Source: CAVQAH01 sp963784195 (GTDB taxonomy: Bacteria > Acidobacteriota > Vicinamibacteria > Vicinamibacterales > 2-12-FULL-66-21). From it: a stretch of 64,000 nucleotides of DNA. The notes under the pieces are model-generated. The model worked only from the letters and a program-made list of their open reading frames with translations. It was not told the DNA's origin and ran no database searches. The stretch lies in NCBI GenBank assembly GCA_963784195.1, contig CAWARA010000009.1:124001-188000 (forward strand), written 5' to 3'. Positions within the stretch are counted from its first letter, which is position 1. Each line of letters opens with the position of its first letter. The position numbers and the translations under genes were made by a program. Positions 52,294 to 61,217 of this stretch are shown here, piece after piece.

Positions 52294-55029
52294 TCAGTCG
52301 CCGCGTATCGCGAGCAGGGGATCGACCTTCGTCGCACGGCGCGCAGGTATCACCGCCGAGATTGCCGCCACCAGCACGAACATCACGGCCACGGCGACGA
52401 AGGACGTCAGGTCGAGAGGGCTGAGGCCGTAGAGCAGCCCGCCGAGGTAGCGAGTCACGCCCGTGGCGACGGCGAGTCCTATTACGATACCCGCCAACGT
52501 AAAGGTCAGACTCCTGCCGATCACGAGAGCAACAATCGCAGACCGGCGTGCGCCGAGCGCCATGCGCATTCCGATCTCGGCTCGACGGCGAATCGCGGCG
52601 TACGACGTGATCCCGTAGACTCCCAACGCCGCCAGAAGAAGTGCCAGCACAGAAAAGCCAGACGACAACATCGCCAGGAGCCGCTCACGTGCGATCGACG
52701 CATCGACGTCCTCAGCCACGGTTCTGAACGTGAAGGCGAGCCGCGAATCGACGGCAGCGAGAGCGCTGGCAACGGCAGGCGCGAGCGACACAGGGGGGCC
52801 AGCGGCGGCGCGGAGACTGAGACTCACGCTGGCATGGTCGGGTGCCGCAGCATGCCGGCTGACTGGGCCAATGGCACATAGAAGGTAGGGACCATCCCGC
52901 GCCTGAGCGAACCAAAGACGGCGTCAGCGACGACGCCGACAATGGTTCGGCCCTCCACCTGCTGACCGAGCGGACTGCGATCGGGAAAAAACTTGCGCGC
53001 GTACGACTCGTTGACGACGGCGACCGGGTAAGAGCCAGCGACGTCGCCCACCTCCACATCGCGTCCGGAGTGGATCCGGGTCCCGTAGGTGGCGAACCAA
53101 CGTGGGCTCACGGCGTTCCGCATCCGGTCCCGCTGCGCAAGCACCGGGGCCTGACTCGCATCACTGAGCGGTGTCAGATCCGATCCGGCAGCCTCGGCGA
53201 CGCCCGGCACCGTTCGCACGGCGTCCACCAGCCGTTGGAAGTATGCCAGCCGCTGCTCCGGAGGTACGACGGCTCGCGAGGTATCGACGTCGACGACCAG
53301 CACGCGGTCCCGTTCGAAGCCGAGAGGTACTCTGGCCAGACGATCGAATGTGCGCACGAGCAGAACCGATGCCACGACGAGAACGATCGACAGCGCCACC
53401 TGCAACGCGATGAGCGATCCGGTAACCGGCGTGCGACCGCTGGCGCCGCCGGAGGTCACCGATCGGGAGCTCTGGTCCTTGAGAGCCTCGATCGGGGGAA
53501 CGCGCGCCGCGCGAAACGCCGGGGCAGTGCCAAAGACGACAGCGGTCAGAACGCCAGCGGCCAATGCAAAGAGCAACACGCGTGAGTCGAGAGACAGGTC
53601 GAGAAACGCCGGCGCGCCGGCCAGGTCGATCTGCGCCAGCAACGCCTTGCTGATCCAGCCGGCCAGCACGAGCCCGACCCACCCGCCTACCGTGGCAAGG
53701 ATCAGGCTTTCGACCAGGAGCTGACGGCCGAGACGCCAGCGCGGTGAACCGAGGGCGAGACGCGTCGCGAACTCGTGCCGGCGTGCCGACGCCCGCGCGA
53801 GCAGAAGGTTGGCGAGGTTCACGCACGCCACGAGCAGCACCAGCGCCACGAGCGCAAAGACAATCAGCAGCGGATGGCGATACTCCCGGCGCAGGCCGGT
53901 TCGGTCAGCCGTCCCCGCGGGCGCCGGAACGAGCGTGAAGGGCTCCTGCAGAAACTTCGGGAAGGCGTTTCATCTCCTCCGGTGACACGCCGAGAATCTC
54001 CGGCTGCATGGCGCGAATCGCGCTCGTCGCCGCGTCGATCGACTGATCGGGCTTCAAGCGCAGGAGCGCGGTCAGGAAGAAGTGGTTCTTTCTTCGCAGC
54101 GATGAGCGGGGCCCTCGAATCATCGGTTCGGCGCCGAGCGGCAGCGCCAGGTCGAACCCTCTCCCGACTTCCAGCCCGAAGAAATCAGGAGGCGTGACAC
54201 CGATGATGGTGAACGGGACGCCTTCGACGACGATCGGCTTGCCGATGACGTCAGCCGCACCGTTGAAGCGGCGCTGCCACATCCGGTAGCCGATCACAGC
54301 GACGGCTCCGCGAGGCTCCTCCAGAGAATCGTTTGACGAAGACTGTTCGTGCGGGACGATCGCCCCAGGCATGAGGTCATCCGCCGGCTCGAACGTCCGG
54401 CCGATCAGGGCGGGAACGCCAAGGGTCGCGAAGAACCCTCCGTCGGTGAACAGGCCATCGACGATGTCTTTTTCACCGCCCTGCGCGAGGTTGAAGCGCC
54501 CATCCGTCCACGCGAGCGCGCCACCGAACACGCCGACGCGTTCCTGCAGCCGCTGCCACATGTCGTAGTTCCACCCGATCCCGGCGGTAAAGCCGTGACC
54601 GAGAGAGTACGCGGAGGAAATCGTGACCAGCCGCTCGGGCGCCCTTACCGGCAGCGGCCGGAGCATGAGCCCGTTGATGACGCTGAAGATCGCGGTGTTC
54701 GCGCCTATTCCGAGCGCGAGCGTGAGAATGGCGACGAGGGCAAGGCCGGGTGAGCGGCGCAGGAGGCGCACGCCTGAGCGCACGTCCCTCCACAAATCTT
54801 CAATCGGACCTTCCCACCCGGCGTCGCGCACGCGATCCTTGACGGCCTCGACACTGCCGACCTCGGCGCGAGCCTGACGCCACGCCTCCTGGCGGCTCAG
54901 TCCAGCCGCCATTTTCTCGTCGGCGCTGGCTGCCAGGTATGCCTGCAGCTCGGCATCCAGCTCGTCGTCCTCGCGCGACCTGTGGACGATCGCCCTCACC
55001 GCCCCGATGGCGCGGCTGAAGAGAGCCAT
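52294..55029 (-). CDS. MacB/FtsX-type ABC permease, ADOP family (4), frameshifted, PadR-linked
   Basis: About 910 residues after repair. Unlike the other three it has a ~80-residue helical N-terminal extension (SREDDELDAELQAYLAASADEKMAAGLSRQEAWRQARAE in part), typical of PadR-linked ADOPs. Then comes the first anchor (LTLALGIGANTAIFSVINGLMLRPL), cores and FtsX helices, ending in DPLLAIRGD. Frame breaks near 53960 (EEMKRLPEF) and near 52835 (between MLRHP and HASVSLSLR); conserved sequence resumes directly each time. ATG 55027-55029 overlaps the PadR stop (TGATG) with ACGGAG upstream. Confidence 0.85.
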
Positions 55030-55379
55030 CACAGCTCCGTTAGTGACGCCTTGAGGACCCGCGCAATCGCTGCCGCCTGCTGTTCCCAGTCGCGCGTCTC
55101 GCGTTTGAGCTTCGCGCGTCCATCGGCGGTGAGCGCGTAATACTTGGCGCGTCTGTTGTTCTCGGTCGTCCGCCACTCCGCCTTGATCAGGCCGTCACGC
55201 TCGAGACGGCGAAACGCTGGAAAGAGGGAGCCGGCATTGACCTGCAGGATGCCCTTGCTGATCTGCTCGAGCCTGGCGCCGATGCCATACCCGTGCATCG
55301 GCTCGAGCGCGAGCGTCTTGAGAATGAGCATGTCGAGCGTGCCTTGCACGACGCCGCTGGGCTTATCTGCTGGTGCCAT
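55029..55379 (-). CDS. PadR-family transcriptional regulator (2)
   Basis: 116 residues: winged helix (VVQGTLDMLILKTLALEPMHGYGIGARLEQISKGILQVNAGSLFPAFRRLERDGLI in part) with the wing RRAKYYALTADGRAKL and a C-terminal dimer helix. Translationally coupled to the ADOP permease downstream, which it most likely represses along with itself. Three TCTAGA sites lie within 50 bases upstream of its start. Confidence 0.92.
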   Translation of the reverse strand: MAPADKPSGVVQGTLDMLILKTLALEPMHGYGIGARLEQISKGILQVNAGSLFPAFRRLERDGLIKAEWRTTENNRRAKYYALTADGRAKLKRETRDWEQQAAAIARVLKASLTEL

Positions 55380-55386
55380 GGTGTCT

Positions 55387-55429
55387 CATCTAGATCGTCT
55401 AGAGATGAACATACGCCTTTCATCTAGAT
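55387..55429. promoter_or_regulatory. TCTAGA operator array upstream of padR-ADOP
   Basis: TCTAGA occurs at 55389-55394, 55398-55403 and 55423-55428. The first two sit inside a near-palindrome CATCTAGATCGTCTAGAGATG. The density of this 6-mer in a GC-rich genome just upstream of a PadR gene points to the operator, with the promoter presumably overlapping it. Confidence 0.55.
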
Positions 55430-55465
55430 TGTCAATAGGAGAGGCATCTGAGGTAGACTGGGTTG

Positions 55466-55800
55466 GGGGAGACGGAGGGGACGGAGGGAACGGAACGAGC
55501 TTCAACTCGGAGACACGGAGAAACGGAGGCGAACAGACGCGGGTTGGGCAAGTGGTCAGTCACCGCGGTCCGCCGATGCCGCCGCGTGCGCGGCGGGCGA
55601 TCGACTGATAGCCCGGGATCACAAGTCACGATGCGAAGAAATGGTGACTTGTGATCCCGGGCTATCAGTCGATCGCACGGCCCGGCCGATGGCCGGGCCG
55701 GCATCGGCTCTGAACTGCCGAAGTCCTAGCTGCTGTCGTCTCCGTTTCTCCGTGTCTCCGAGTTAAAGCTTCGTTCCGTCCCCTCCGTCCCCTCCGTCCC
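55466..55800. repeat. Palindromic intergenic element PIE, copy 3
   Basis: Same plan as copies 1 and 2. The central stem at 55597-55676 differs from them at several positions, and every difference is matched on the other arm (for example GGCTG/CAGCC becomes GACTG/CAGTC, and TACCCC/GGGGTA becomes TAGCCC/GGGCTA). The GC hairpin GGCCCGGCC/GGCCGGGCC follows. It is located in the divergent gap between padR (2) and the fused hydrolase gene. Confidence 0.92.
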
Positions 55801-55827
55801 TCGAAATCAGCTAATCTAGCTCCTTCC

Positions 55828-58335
55828 ATGTCGATGCCGCTCAGATACTGCGTCCTCCTTCTCTCCGTCCTCGTGCTCGGCACGGACACACTCGCGCAGC
55901 CGGACCCGGTCGACGCGATCGTCAAGGCCGAGATGACGAAGCAGCGCATCCCCGGCGTCGCGGTTGCCGTGGTCCGGAACGGCGAGACGATCAAGGCGCA
56001 GGGCTATGGCGACGCGAACGTCGAGCTCAAGGTGCCGGTGACGCCCGAGACCATCTTTCAATCGGGCTCGCTGGGCAAGCAGTTCACCGCGGCGGTGATC
56101 ATGGCGCTGGTGGACGATGGGAAGCTGGCGGTCACGGACACGCTGACGAAGTTCTTTCCTGACGCCCCGCCCGCATGGCGAGACATCACGGTTCAGCATC
56201 TCCTGACGCACACATCCGGCATCGCCAACTACACCGCAGGCAAGGTGGACTACCGGAAGGACTACACCGAAGCCGAGCTGGTGAAGCTCGCCTACGGGCT
56301 ACCGCTCGACTTCAAGCCTGGCGATCAGTGGCGGTACAGCAACACCGGGTACGTGATCCTCGGTGCGATCGTCCGCAAGGTCACGGAGCGTTTTTATGGC
56401 GACGTCCTGCGCGATCGCATCTTTCAGCCGCTGGGCATGTCGTCCGCCCGCGTCATCAGCGAGTCCGACATCGTCCTCAATCGGTCCGGCGGGTATTCGT
56501 TCGAGGACGGACGCCTGCAGAACCAGGAGTGGGTGTCGCCGTCGCTCAACACGACGGCGGATGGCGCGCTCTATCTGTCCGTCAACGATCTGATTGCCTG
56601 GGTTCGCGGTCTTCGCTCGAAGGCGGTGCTTTCAGCACAGAGCTGGAACGCGACCTTCACGCCGGTGCAGTTGAACAGCGGACGGCGTCACCCGTATGGA
56701 TTCGGGTGGGCCGTCGATCGTGTGAAGGGATACAACCGGTACCGGCACGGGGGATCCTGGCAGGGATTCAAGACACATCTGGCGCGATACCTGGGCGACG
56801 ACGGCACCGAGCTGAGCGTGGTCGTGCTGGCAAACCTCGCTCAGGCGCAGCCGGAGGTCATCGTCGATGCGCTCGCGGCTCACTACATTCCAAAGCTGAA
56901 AGATCCGTCGGCATGGACGATCCGCGGGGCACAGGTGGCCGATGGCACAGGGGGGCCGTTGCAGCGAGTCGATGTCCGCTTCGACGGCGATACGATTCGC
57001 GAGGTCGGTACCGTGACGCCGCAACCGGAGGATCGCGTGATCGACGGAACCGGACTCGTCCTTGCGCCCGGCTTCATCGACGCGCACAACCACTCGACCG
57101 AGGGGCTCGACGCCGACCCCGGCGCGCGGACGCAGGTGTCGCAGGGAATCACGACGGTGTTGCTCGGTCAGGATGGGAGCTCGCCGCTCCCGATCGGCGA
57201 CTATCTCGAACGGCGGCGGACGTCACCGGCTGCCGTCAACGCGGCTCTGCTCGTCGGCCATGCAACGGTCAGGCGACGGGTGATGGGCGACGACTTCCGG
57301 CGCGAAGCCACGCGGCCCGAGATTGCCAAGATGGAGGCGCTGGTCGACGAGGCGATGCGTCAGGGCGCGATTGGGCTCTCCTCCGGTCTCGAGTACGAGG
57401 TCGGCAGCTACGCCTCCACCGACGAGGTCGTTGCGCTGGCACGAGTCGCGGGCAAGCACGGTGGTTTCTACATCTCGCACATTCGCGACGAGGCCGACAA
57501 GACGCTCGACGCCGTGCGCGAAGCGATCGTCATCGGTCAACGCGCGAAGCTGCCGGTTCAGATCACGCACATCAAGCTGGGCACCGTCGGCGTCTGGGGC
57601 AAAGCCGCCGAGGTCGTTGCGATGATCGACGCCGCCCGCAAGCGCGGACAGGACGTGACCGCCGATGCCTATCCGTACCTGGCGTGGCATTCGAATCTGA
57701 AGGTGCTCGTGCCGAACAAGCAATGGACCGATCCGGCGAGCGTGAAGGAAGCGCTGGACGATGTCGGCGGCGGCAGCAACATTCAGATCGTCCGCCTGCC
57801 GAAGTTTCCCCAATACGTCGGCAAGCGCATGGACGAGATCGCCCGCGACGAGAAGATGTCAGAGGTCGATCTCTACATCAAGATCGTGCAGGACGATGAT
57901 GCCGGCATCATCGGGCACACGATCTCGGAGCCGGACCTGCGGACGTTCTATCAACAGCCCTGGGTCATGGTCGCGAGCGATGGCGGCGTGGGCATGAGCC
58001 ACCCCCGTGCAGCGGGCACGTTTACCCGCGTGCTCGGCCGGTACGTCCGCGAGCAGAACTGGCTCACGCTGCCGGAAGCCGTCCGGAAGATGACGTCACT
58101 ACCGGCGTCACGACTTGGACTGAAGGATCGCGGAACGATTCGCGTCGGCATGAAGGCCGATCTGGTCCTCTTCGATCCGGCGACCGTGCTCGATCAATCG
58201 ACCTTCGAACAGCCGCGACAGTTGTCGCAAGGGATCCACACGGTGTTCGTCAACGGTACGCCGGTGTGGGGCGCCGATCGGCCGGCGGGTCCGCAACCGG
58301 GGCGAGTGCTGAGCCGCGTGACCGGCGCCAAATGA
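55828..58335 (+). CDS. Exported class C beta-lactamase-like hydrolase fused to D-aminoacylase-like amidohydrolase
   Basis: 835 residues; signal peptide 1-23. The N-terminal half (~25-350) is a serine beta-lactamase/PBP-fold: Ser-Leu-Gly-Lys in FQSGSLGKQFTA, YSNTGYV, and HGG in YRHGGSWQGF. The C-terminal half (~360-820) is an amidohydrolase of the N-acyl-D-amino-acid deacylase group: APGFIDAHNHS (HxH), FYISHIRDEADKTLDAV, VQITHIKLG, MVASDGGVGMSHPRAAGTF and terminal ADLVLFDP. In known D-aminoacylases a Cys of GNCGxS binds metal; here it reads LGQDGSSP, so Asp replaces it. Probably cleaves D-amino-acid amides or peptidoglycan-derived D-peptides in the periplasm. Monocistronic. Confidence 0.9.
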   Translation: MSMPLRYCVLLLSVLVLGTDTLAQPDPVDAIVKAEMTKQRIPGVAVAVVRNGETIKAQGYGDANVELKVPVTPETIFQSGSLGKQFTAAVIMALVDDGKLAVTDTLTKFFPDAPPAWRDITVQHLLTHTSGIANYTAGKVDYRKDYTEAELVKLAYGLPLDFKPGDQWRYSNTGYVILGAIVRKVTERFYGDVLRDRIFQPLGMSSARVISESDIVLNRSGGYSFEDGRLQNQEWVSPSLNTTADGALYLSVNDLIAWVRGLRSKAVLSAQSWNATFTPVQLNSGRRHPYGFGWAVDRVKGYNRYRHGGSWQGFKTHLARYLGDDGTELSVVVLANLAQAQPEVIVDALAAHYIPKLKDPSAWTIRGAQVADGTGGPLQRVDVRFDGDTIREVGTVTPQPEDRVIDGTGLVLAPGFIDAHNHSTEGLDADPGARTQVSQGITTVLLGQDGSSPLPIGDYLERRRTSPAAVNAALLVGHATVRRRVMGDDFRREATRPEIAKMEALVDEAMRQGAIGLSSGLEYEVGSYASTDEVVALARVAGKHGGFYISHIRDEADKTLDAVREAIVIGQRAKLPVQITHIKLGTVGVWGKAAEVVAMIDAARKRGQDVTADAYPYLAWHSNLKVLVPNKQWTDPASVKEALDDVGGGSNIQIVRLPKFPQYVGKRMDEIARDEKMSEVDLYIKIVQDDDAGIIGHTISEPDLRTFYQQPWVMVASDGGVGMSHPRAAGTFTRVLGRYVREQNWLTLPEAVRKMTSLPASRLGLKDRGTIRVGMKADLVLFDPATVLDQSTFEQPRQLSQGIHTVFVNGTPVWGADRPAGPQPGRVLSRVTGAK

Positions 58336-58356
58336 TTGGCCGGTCAGTCTGATATT

Positions 58357-58400
58357 CTAGCGAGGCTACGCCTCAGACCATCGAGGCTCCGCCTCGCTAG
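58357..58400. repeat. Double hairpin CTAGCGAGGC/GCCTCGCTAG
   Basis: Perfect 10-base outer arms enclose two smaller inverted pairs (GAGGC-TAC-GCCTC and GAGGC-TCC-GCCTC). It starts 21 bases after the fused-hydrolase stop and can act as its terminator, or be a REP-type repeat. Confidence 0.7.
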
Positions 58401-58531
58401 GTCATATTGTTTGATAACGCCGCGCTGACGCGCGGACGGCCTTGACCCAAACTTGACTCAAAGACTCAAAACGAGTCGGTCAAGGCCTCTAGCGGCTTGG
58501 CCCTGAAGTCCACTCGAGTAGCGAAATCCGA

Positions 58532-59392
58532 ATGAGTCTCGCCGTTCGCATCATCCTGTCGTGCTTGCTGATCGCGGCGTTCCCGCACGCCCTGTCTGCG
58601 TCGGGTCACGGCCCTGTCTTCGGCGGCGCGACGCCGACGCTCGGCAAGGGCGGCTGGCAGCTCGATCAGGTGTGGATGGGCCGGCTGGGTGACGGGCGGG
58701 GTGACGACGAGCAGATGTTGCGCACGATGATCAGCGTCGGCCTGACCGAAGACATTCAGCTCTCGGGCTCGCTGCCGATCCCGTTGCAGACGCCAATCTA
58801 CATGCCGCGCGGACGACCGATGGCGCTGATGTCGTCCAATCAGGACGTCGAGGGCATTCTCGCGTGGCGGTTCCATCGGCGTCCGGCTGGCGCCAACGGC
58901 CGGTTCGAGTCGACGGTCTACGGCGGCATTGCCGTGCCGCTCGAGGAGTTCAGAAACGACGGCATGCGCGCGGCGCCGTCGGTACACGTGGCAGCGGCCA
59001 CCGGCTACGCCTCGCGCGGACACTACTTCTGGGTCGGCGGTGGCTACCAGCGCTCGGCCGAGATGAGTGGCGACCGTGTTGGCGACACGACCTTCTTCAG
59101 CGTCGTGTATGGCTTCCGGCCTCCGGCGCTGCAACTCGACTACCCGAAACCGGATCTGCGTTTCTTCGTCGAGGCGGTGGGAGAAAACACGTCGCGCGGT
59201 GTGCACCACGGCCTCGAGATGCAATTCAGCGGCGGCAGTTCGGTCCTGGTTGGCCCCACGATGCTCCTGCTCTACAAGGAGTACGGTCTCGAAGGCGGCC
59301 TGCTCTTTCCGGTGTATCAACAGACGAACGGGTTGCCCGAAGAGCGGTTCCGGTTCGGGATCAATTTCAGCTATTTCTTCTGGATGCGTTGA
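58532..59392 (+). CDS. Predicted outer-membrane barrel protein upstream of HMA protein
   Basis: 286 residues. Signal peptide ~1-23 (IILSCLLIAAFPHALSASG). The rest is rich in alternating beta strands (WQLDQVWMGRLGDG, DIQLSGSLPIPLQTPIYMPRG, STVYGGIAVPLEEF, HYFWVGGGYQRSAEMSGDRVGDTTFFSVVYGF, FGINFSYFFWMR), with aromatic girdles, as expected for a beta barrel. I know no named family; similar proteins can accompany metal-handling genes. Its stop overlaps the HMA gene's ATG as TGATG, so the two are coupled and likely act in the same process, perhaps metal passage or tolerance. Confidence 0.7.
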   Translation: MSLAVRIILSCLLIAAFPHALSASGHGPVFGGATPTLGKGGWQLDQVWMGRLGDGRGDDEQMLRTMISVGLTEDIQLSGSLPIPLQTPIYMPRGRPMALMSSNQDVEGILAWRFHRRPAGANGRFESTVYGGIAVPLEEFRNDGMRAAPSVHVAAATGYASRGHYFWVGGGYQRSAEMSGDRVGDTTFFSVVYGFRPPALQLDYPKPDLRFFVEAVGENTSRGVHHGLEMQFSGGSSVLVGPTMLLLYKEYGLEGGLLFPVYQQTNGLPEERFRFGINFSYFFWMR

Positions 59393-59910
59393 TGGCTCTC
59401 CGTCTCATGCCGGTGTTCGTTCTCGCGCTCAGCCTCCTGGTCCCGACTGCGGCGTCCGCCGAGTTCCGCCGGATCGAGATCAAGATCCACGGAATGGATT
59501 GAGCGACGTGCGCCCACGCCGTGCGCGTGGCAACGCTCAAGATTGAGGGCGTCGAGACGGTGACCGTCTCGCTCAAGCGCGCGGTCGCCGACATCCGGCT
59601 GCGCGAGGGGAACCGGGTCACGATCGATCAGATCCTGCAGATGGTCCGCAACAACGGGTTTACCCCACGCGAGGCCAACGTGACGGTGGTCGGCGTGCCG
59701 ATCGAACGGGGCGGAGCGCCGGCGTTCGAGGTCAGCGGCATCGAGGAAGTGTTGATCGTCGATGTGAAGAAGAGCGTGGCGGCGGCGGTCGAGCAAATGG
59801 AGGAGGCCCGCAAGAGTGGCGCGCCCGTCGCGAGCGAGATTGCCGGCACGCTCGAACCCCAGACCGGGGCGCCCGATCAGATCGCGGTGACCTCCTTTAC
59901 AAGGAAATGA
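59392..59910 (+). CDS. Exported HMA-domain metal-binding protein; candidate selenoprotein (UGA at codon 37)
   Basis: 172 codons if UGA is decoded. Residues 1-23 are a signal peptide (VFVLALSLLVPTAASA). The HMA motif reads GMD-UGA-ATC: the UGA (59500-59502) takes the place of the first Cys in GMxCxxC, and Cys40 is the second. The frame continues without a break (VATLKIEGVETVTVSLKRAVADIRLREG, ILQMVRNNGFTPREANVTVVG) to 59910. A C-terminal part repeats a small alpha/beta pattern (FEVSGIEEVLIVDV). Translational start ATG 59392 overlaps the barrel gene, and its stop overlaps LigD-polymerase ATG. A Sec-Cys pair would bind soft metals (Hg, Cu, Ag) strongly. Sequencing error or loss of function are the alternatives. 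Confidence 0.8.
59514..59530 (+). promoter_or_regulatory. Candidate bacterial SECIS hairpin downstream of UGA (HMA protein)
   Basis: CCACGC and GCGTGG form a perfect 6-bp stem around loop CGTGC. The stem starts 11 bases after the UGA and the loop 17 bases after it. The loop matches the one behind the rhodanese UGA (CGTGT) in its first four bases. Confidence 0.5.
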
Positions 59911-61217
59911 GCGGGGCGGAGAAAGAACTGCTGACCGTCGAGGGACGCGAGATCGCGATCTCCAACCCGACGAAGGTGCTCTTTCCTCAGCCCGGCTACA
60001 CCAAGCTCGACCTCGTTCGCTACTACCTCGCCGTTGCCGATGGCGCGCTGCGCGGCGCGGGTGGCAGACCGAACGTGCTCGTTCGCTATCCCAACGGGAT
60101 CACAGGCGAGTTCTTCTATCAGAAGCGCGCGCCGAGCGCGCGTCCCTCGTGGGTGGAAGTCGTCGAACTGCAGTTTCCATCGGGCCGTACGGCCGAGGAA
60201 GTGGTGCCGCGCGACGCCGCGACGCTGGTGTGGATGGCCAATCTCGCCTGCCTCGAATTGCACCCGCACCCGGTCAGAACCGGCGATCTCGATCGGCCCG
60301 ACGAGCTTCGCGTCGATCTCGATCCCGTGCCCGGCGTGACCTGGGCGCAGGTTCGTGAGGTCGCGCAGGTGGTCCGCGCCACCCTCGACGACTTTGCGCT
60401 GGTCGGCTGGCCGAAGACGTCAGGCTCGCGAGGCATGCACATCTACGTGCGCATCGAGCAACGATGGGCGTTCCCCGAGGTCCGGCGCGCCGCACTGGCG
60501 TTTGCGCGCGAGGTCGAGCGCCGCGCCCCCTCGCTGGCCACGAGCAAGTGGTGGAAGGAGGAACGCCACGGCGTTTTTCTCGACTACAACCAGAACGCCA
60601 AGGATCGCACCATCGCCAGCGCGTATTCGGTCCGGCCGACCGCTGAAGCGCGTGTGTCGGCTCCGCTGGCCTGGGACGAGATCGCGGACTGCGATCCGGC
60701 GGACTTCACGCTGAAGACCATGCCGGCTCGATTCGCTGAAATCGGCGACCGTCATGCCGGGATCGATGACAGGGCGTGTTCGCTCGAGTCGCTGCTCGAG
60801 CTGTCGGCACGCCAGGAGCGCGAGGGGCAAGGCGATGCCCCATGGCCGCCGCACTACAGGAAACAGGCCGGCGAGCCCGCGCGCGTGCAGCCGTCACGGC
60901 GGCGCGTGCCGAACCGTCCGCTCCTCGAGATTGGCCGCGCCCAGAAAAAGGACGATGCGCTCGCGGGACTCGAGCGCTGGAAAGCCCGTCATCCTGAGGC
61001 CGCTGCACATCTGACGGCATCCGATGTGCTGGTCGATGCCATGCGCGGAAGATTCCATACCTGGACCCGCATCCGGGTCAACCTTCAGCACGTGCCGGAG
61101 GAGCTGCGTCCCGCCCAGGAGCCGCTCGATCCGGACGATCCGCCGAAGGGTTGGGAGGAGTTCATGGCTGGCGGCGGCCCTCCCCGAAGACCTTCTCGAG
61201 CTCGTAAGCCTTCGTGA
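59907..61217 (+). CDS. LigD-type NHEJ polymerase (primase-like PolDom)
   Basis: 436 residues. The LigD polymerase domain (~10-300) contains KVLFPQPGYTKLDLVRYY, VRYPNGITGEFFYQKRAP, the catalytic metal-binding Asp pair in RVDLDPVPG, WPKTSGSRGMHIYVRIE, and DYNQNAKDRTIASAYSVRP. A ~120-residue C-terminal extension (RPLLEIGRAQKKDDALAGLERWKARHP and VNLQHVPEELRP) is not part of the minimal domain. It adds nucleotides at DNA ends in non-homologous end joining with Ku. ATG 59907 overlaps the HMA stop as ATGA. Its last 56 bases overlap the ligase gene in antisense. No Ku gene in the window. Confidence 0.92.
   Translation: MSGAEKELLTVEGREIAISNPTKVLFPQPGYTKLDLVRYYLAVADGALRGAGGRPNVLVRYPNGITGEFFYQKRAPSARPSWVEVVELQFPSGRTAEEVVPRDAATLVWMANLACLELHPHPVRTGDLDRPDELRVDLDPVPGVTWAQVREVAQVVRATLDDFALVGWPKTSGSRGMHIYVRIEQRWAFPEVRRAALAFAREVERRAPSLATSKWWKEERHGVFLDYNQNAKDRTIASAYSVRPTAEARVSAPLAWDEIADCDPADFTLKTMPARFAEIGDRHAGIDDRACSLESLLELSARQEREGQGDAPWPPHYRKQAGEPARVQPSRRRVPNRPLLEIGRAQKKDDALAGLERWKARHPEAAAHLTASDVLVDAMRGRFHTWTRIRVNLQHVPEELRPAQEPLDPDDPPKGWEEFMAGGGPPRRPSRARKPS

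Noticed and set aside
59521..59910. HMA gene starting after the TGA
   Set aside because: This would remove the signal peptide and the whole metal-binding loop. The upstream part in the same frame encodes both, so read-through or a damaged gene is the better reading.
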